Assembly (NCBI GenBank): GCA_023205875.1
Contig: CP060755.1
Coordinates: 682,001-746,000, forward strand
Reading direction: 5' to 3'
Origin: Chloropicon primus
Lineage: Eukaryota > Chlorophyta > Chloropicophyceae > Chloropicales > Chloropicaceae
DNA: 64,000 nucleotides
The notes under the pieces are model-generated. The model saw only the letters and a program-made list of their open reading frames with translations. It did no database searches and was not told where the DNA came from. A program made the translations under genes and the position numbers. Positions 61,801 to 64,000 of this stretch are shown piece after piece (position 1 is the stretch's first letter; the number at the start of each line of letters is the position of its first letter).

Positions 61801-63146
61801 TTCCGCTCATCGTCGCAGTACATTCCGCTCTCGCACAGCAAACGTATGCAGGCACACTTGCTCGACGGTGTCTTTGTGTTCCGCAGCAAAGAGCAGAACA
61901 GCGACACCAGCAACGTCATTCCCTCCTTCAAGCTCTCTCTCTGTTCTTGTGTGTAAGCCACTTCAGAGCCCTCAGACTCATGCGCTGCCGCGGGGTCGGA
62001 CCCTTGAGAGTCTTTCAAGTCCGCCCTCAGGCCCGCGATGCACCCTTTCAGCTGCCCGTAAGCCAGCCGAATTGTGGACAACCTACCATCTGGATCAAGC
62101 GGCAGCAAAGACGCACAGAACCCGTGCAGAGTCTGAGACATGTAGGAAGGAAACAGCTCCTTCTTCCGCGTTGTGCCCCCTGAGTCCAGCCACTTGCCTG
62201 ACAAGTACTCTTTCGCCGTGAGTCTCTTCGAGGGATCGAGCTGGATCATGTGGAGAATCAGGGCCCTCATGTTCTCGTCTTTCACCTTGCTGGACAGGAC
62301 TGTCGACGGGTCGTATTCACCCCTTCGGTACGCGTGCAGCTCCGACAGGTCAAAGAGAGACTTCCCTTCCATGTAAAGCTCCGCGAGGACGCACCCCAGG
62401 GAGAATATATCCATCGCGCCAGTCAAGCCCCCCTGGCTCTGCGAAGGGAGGGGCGAAAAAATCGTTGGGGAGCCATCCTCCTGAGAGTCCGCCGTCCCCA
62501 GCTCTGCTGCACCGACACTCCCCTCGGCATTCACTTTGTCAACGAACCTCTCGGGTGCCAAGTAGCACCTCCTCCTCGACCCGGCGTCGAAGAAGAAGCT
62601 GAAGTCTGCTGGGTTATCCGCCGGCAGGTACGTTGGTTTGTACGCCGAGGCAAAGTCAGAGAGATACACCCAGTTCCAAGAGGTGACCAGAACGTTTTCA
62701 CACTTGATGTCCCCGTGGTAAACCCCCTTCTCGTGAGCCTGACCAACCGCAAACAGAAGCTGGAACGCCATCCACTTCTTCTCCGGCAGAGAGAGGAATG
62801 GTCTCGTCGAGATCCTCTCGTACAGGTTGCTGAAAACGTACTGCCTAAGAAGGAAGGCCTTGCTATCCGACTCGAACCAAGTCTGAAAGGGCCAGAGGTG
62901 AGGACAACTCAGTCCACTGAGGTTATCCCTTATACGCCCGAGCTCCCTCTTGTACACGTCCAGGTCCGGCGATCCCTCCCTCTTGAGGTAAACCTTGACC
63001 ACGACGAGGCCTCCCTCATCGTGAACGCACACGAAAGTCTTCAGCACCCTTCCTCCTCCGAGGGTGTCCTTGTACACCACGTTCGGCAAGTCGGACAAGA
63101 GCTCAGCAGGACGCGTGGTCACCGCCTTGGCCAACTGGTTTCCCAT
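58857..63146 (-). CDS. VPS15: VPS15 (PIK3R4), regulatory pseudokinase of the class III PI3-kinase
   Basis: The protein is 1,429 residues and intronless (human 1,358). VPS15 anchors the VPS34-Beclin/VPS30 complexes to endosomes and autophagic membranes. The N-terminus MGNQLAKA is an N-myristoylation signal. The kinase domain (about residues 25-320) has the VPS15-type signature: HEKGVYHGDIKCENVLVTSW, NWVYLSDFASAYKPTYLPAD, NPADFSFFFD and RRRCYLAPERF, with HGD in place of HRD and DFA in place of DFG, as in known VPS15. HEAT repeats follow (about 400-800; SALATILKSVESLPESEEKV, NHSDWHVRRDFFKQLPIVCR). A linker rich in Asn/Gln/Ser precedes a C-terminal WD40 propeller (about 1000-1429; LAEHKRAVNKLSISEDNFFL, TSASDDGTCKIWDCRKLEKD, final LSCSRDGIIKAWK). 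Confidence 0.96.
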   Translation of the reverse strand: MGNQLAKAVTTRPAELLSDLPNVVYKDTLGGGRVLKTFVCVHDEGGLVVVKVYLKREGSPDLDVYKRELGRIRDNLSGLSCPHLWPFQTWFESDSKAFLLRQYVFSNLYERISTRPFLSLPEKKWMAFQLLFAVGQAHEKGVYHGDIKCENVLVTSWNWVYLSDFASAYKPTYLPADNPADFSFFFDAGSRRRCYLAPERFVDKVNAEGSVGAAELGTADSQEDGSPTIFSPLPSQSQGGLTGAMDIFSLGCVLAELYMEGKSLFDLSELHAYRRGEYDPSTVLSSKVKDENMRALILHMIQLDPSKRLTAKEYLSGKWLDSGGTTRKKELFPSYMSQTLHGFCASLLPLDPDGRLSTIRLAYGQLKGCIAGLRADLKDSQGSDPAAAHESEGSEVAYTQEQRESLKEGMTLLVSLFCSLLRNTKTPSSKCACIRLLCESGMYCDDERKMQQILPYLLSMVNQSSTIVRSMALSALATILKSVESLPESEEKVFSEYIFPSLALLCSDPEEMVRVHFASELPKLIEVACRLLRIPLQHTRAAQPAEDGDQAGERKGDRQTRMTHLAVLKKEVSKILIDLTTGGHSTSATMQATMQNFECFCDFFGVQETNNLLLPLFITFLNHSDWHVRRDFFKQLPIVCRYTVPRNKLGNVKVLESFLIPCVEQAFLDPEPEVLSSCLSCLCRLVESKSIGTNAYVLEKITLLGLVEKCKPFLGGVQHQEGQQHPRQVSLQNQISLQSIPIQVFVSSVKLVAACARRLSQVDIYAHLLPRLKDVNWSVECPNLRDEMCIFDCLGMQNVRLENRKLNMRQHPQQNASGNVQDSRLSPGIAIYSVAKSDFLSTPEQSMHTAVRTGALQNHSTLKKVLHSSAAEVQRQSMDDNVAQRGPSASISMLNESNFFGRNGNQQKVEKNARGSTQNAQSAVHQRNISDAVVDALSTGVSGHANPRSYTYTWQPQGILISHLAEHKRAVNKLSISEDNFFLTSASDDGTCKIWDCRKLEKDISFKSRLTYSKQGGRILSCASLLQSKQSVASASSDGSVHLWNVEYVTRQGLPDQYTGITRIGNACDAGTSAKGSEGAALGLSVCDENVICYATEHGSIHGYDHRQGKDAWTLSLAPSLGMLRSMFCEDLKQTWLATITNVGVVSLFDLRFSMCAKQWQHPHRRDIHAMVPYNDLMENDSNSENCRVLISAGEHETAVWNIFEGRCEQIFRNLSEGANSYAGNPSSCSPSLSVSSKSLSDLDAESEAVNSHLRSRELGTMHALSSPQSPQTPTQGAPLLQARAGVGHRAILPLPNGGFLTAGSDQFMRFWDPQRFEFSYLMCGPYAKLSAGNSTGNPMDWIVKPPVYYAKKIFNGISTVEEAKHGAGKEAQSPSQQQKGNQKAAKGKATEGGSKTYHEDSILDLALLDSQERIVLSCSRDGIIKAWK

Positions 63147-63549
63147 CTTAAACCTCCTCTATCCAATACACGCTTCACTCTCAGGCGCCAAATTCGCCAA
63201 GTGGCATACCAATCGAAAGCCCGTGAGCCGTAGTATGCAACCGCGTCACCCTCGACCCCTTCGCGAAACCTTCGCGACCTCACCCGACCCGAAACTCTTC
63301 ATCTGCTTGCGGAGGCGAACTCCCTCACACACGGGTGGAGTGGAGCCTTGCGAGGTGGGAAGGGGGAGAGGAAGCCGAGGAAGGTTTTGAGTGCGAGGAC
63401 GTGACCCAGGGCGAAGTTCAGGAGGAGGAAGGCGCCCGGAACGATCGACTGTGGAGCGAGGAATGAAATGCTTGCACGACGTTCGAAGGGGAAGCCAGTA
63501 GTCCGTTCGGGACGAGAGAGAACACGCGTGTGGTGCCGGTGAGCTTATA
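63147..63549. promoter_or_regulatory. VPS15 promoter region / 3' end of the right-edge gene
   Basis: 403 bases, GC-rich. Open frames on both strands have no recognisable content. GAGCTTCTCGAGCTT near 63558 lies inside the neighbouring gene. Confidence 0.35.
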
Positions 63550-64000
63550 TTACAGCTCGAGCTTCTCGAGCTTTTCTCGAATTTCAGGAGGGATGTCGGT
63601 GTCGAGGTCCTCCAGCAGCATGAACTTGATGATACGCTTCTCGATATTGAGCCACACCTTGGGCTTGGGGAGGGAAAGCTTGCCGACGTTCCAGAGCCAG
63701 TACCCGAGTGCGCAGGTGGCAGCCAAGCCGGCAAGCAGGAAGACCAAGATCACCACAAGCCTGAAGCACGGGTTCTTGATCCTGGTGTAGAAGAAACCAT
63801 CCGAGAGGATGTACTCCCTGAGCGGGTGCCTCGTGGTGAGGACGAGCACGTCCGAGGAGGAGGAGACCTCCGAGGAGAGCTGGAGCCTGGTCCTCGCGGT
63901 GGAGACATTGACCGTGGTGAAGAGCTCCCCCGCGCTCACGTTGGAGTGAGCCTGGGATATGACTCCCGGAACCACGCGGTGCTCCACGAGCCTCGCGTCG
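63550..64000 (-). CDS. C-terminal part of an unrecognised single-span membrane protein
   Basis: An open frame runs from the right window edge to a stop at 63550, giving the last 150 residues; the start lies outside the window. The visible part has a polar, Ser/Thr-rich lumenal or extracellular segment (with NVSAGELF and NVSTARTR, two N-glycosylation sequons), a membrane helix (FRLVVILVFLLAGLAATCAL) and a 45-residue charged tail (PKPKVWLNIEKRIIKFMLLE, ending PPEIREKLEKLEL). This is a type I layout. I do not recognise the family. Codon choice and continuity argue for a real gene. Confidence 0.65.
   Translation of the reverse strand, partial: DARLVEHRVVPGVISQAHSNVSAGELFTTVNVSTARTRLQLSSEVSSSSDVLVLTTRHPLREYILSDGFFYTRIKNPCFRLVVILVFLLAGLAATCALGYWLWNVGKLSLPKPKVWLNIEKRIIKFMLLEDLDTDIPPEIREKLEKLEL

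Noticed and set aside
1-64000. Transposons, virus-like elements, CRISPR, rRNA and tRNA genes
   Set aside because: I looked for reverse transcriptase, integrase and transposase motifs, long terminal or inverted repeats, spaced direct repeats and tRNA T-loop/acceptor patterns and saw none that could be supported.

Overview
This window is nuclear DNA from a eukaryote. Genes carry short GT-AG introns (about 65-340 nt, mostly with GTGAGT or GTAAGT donors), the products are eukaryotic core machinery (U2 snRNP A', importin beta, alpha-SNAP, VPS15, ORC3, eL32, CDC123), and there is no operon structure. Several genes point to a photosynthetic lineage: a DUF1995 protein, a DUF506/PDDEXK-like protein, a plant-type GATA + DEUBAD factor, a bacterial-type DusA with a targeting-like leader, a YidD with an Arg-rich leader and a fused PabA-PabB. 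The CD36 family, NIPSNAP, STMP1, alpha2delta-like VWA/cache and REJ-type receptors argue against land plants. A unicellular alga is the best inference; the giant LamG/CSPG protein with a Ser-Pro-rich stalk would suit a cryptophyte-like or other complex-plastid alga, but the lineage cannot be fixed from sequence reading alone.

The genome is compact: 27 or 28 genes in 64 kb, mixed on both strands, often as divergent pairs sharing a few hundred bases or tail-to-tail pairs 34-290 nt apart. Roughly half the genes are intronless; others have one to four introns.

Layout. 1-6.6 kb: CDC123 (cut by the left edge), alpha-SNAP, NIPSNAP, a SPICE1-motif coiled-coil protein, a PRXL2-type peroxiredoxin-like protein and a MIC19-like CHCH protein. 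6.7-13.6 kb: GATA factor, U2A', a glyoxalase-fold protein, an orphan copper-monooxygenase C-terminal segment, DusA and a DUF506 protein. 14-23 kb: acid lipase, ORC3, eL32 and importin beta. 23.8-42.8 kb: one intronless gene for a 6,356-residue surface receptor with about ten LamG domains, about twenty CSPG/cadherin-like repeats, a REJ-like region, a GAIN/GPS-like segment and one membrane span. 43-51.8 kb: a small coiled-coil protein, DUF1995 + zinc-cluster protein, a VWA-cache-C-type lectin membrane protein, YidD, TRM10 and a Mn-type cation diffusion facilitator. 52-64 kb: CD36/LIMP-2 family protein, aminodeoxychorismate synthase, 52-residue STMP1-like protein, VPS15 and a partial membrane protein at the right edge.

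Most genes are unrelated housekeeping neighbours. The main theme is cell surface: three large membrane proteins with extracellular recognition domains lie within 32 kb (23.8-55.5 kb). Two recurrent non-coding patterns also stand out: GA-rich tracts on the sense strand of many 5' leaders, and a palindromic TGTACA in four tail-to-tail spacers that may be a shared 3'-end signal. No transposon, virus-like element, CRISPR array, rRNA or tRNA was recognised.
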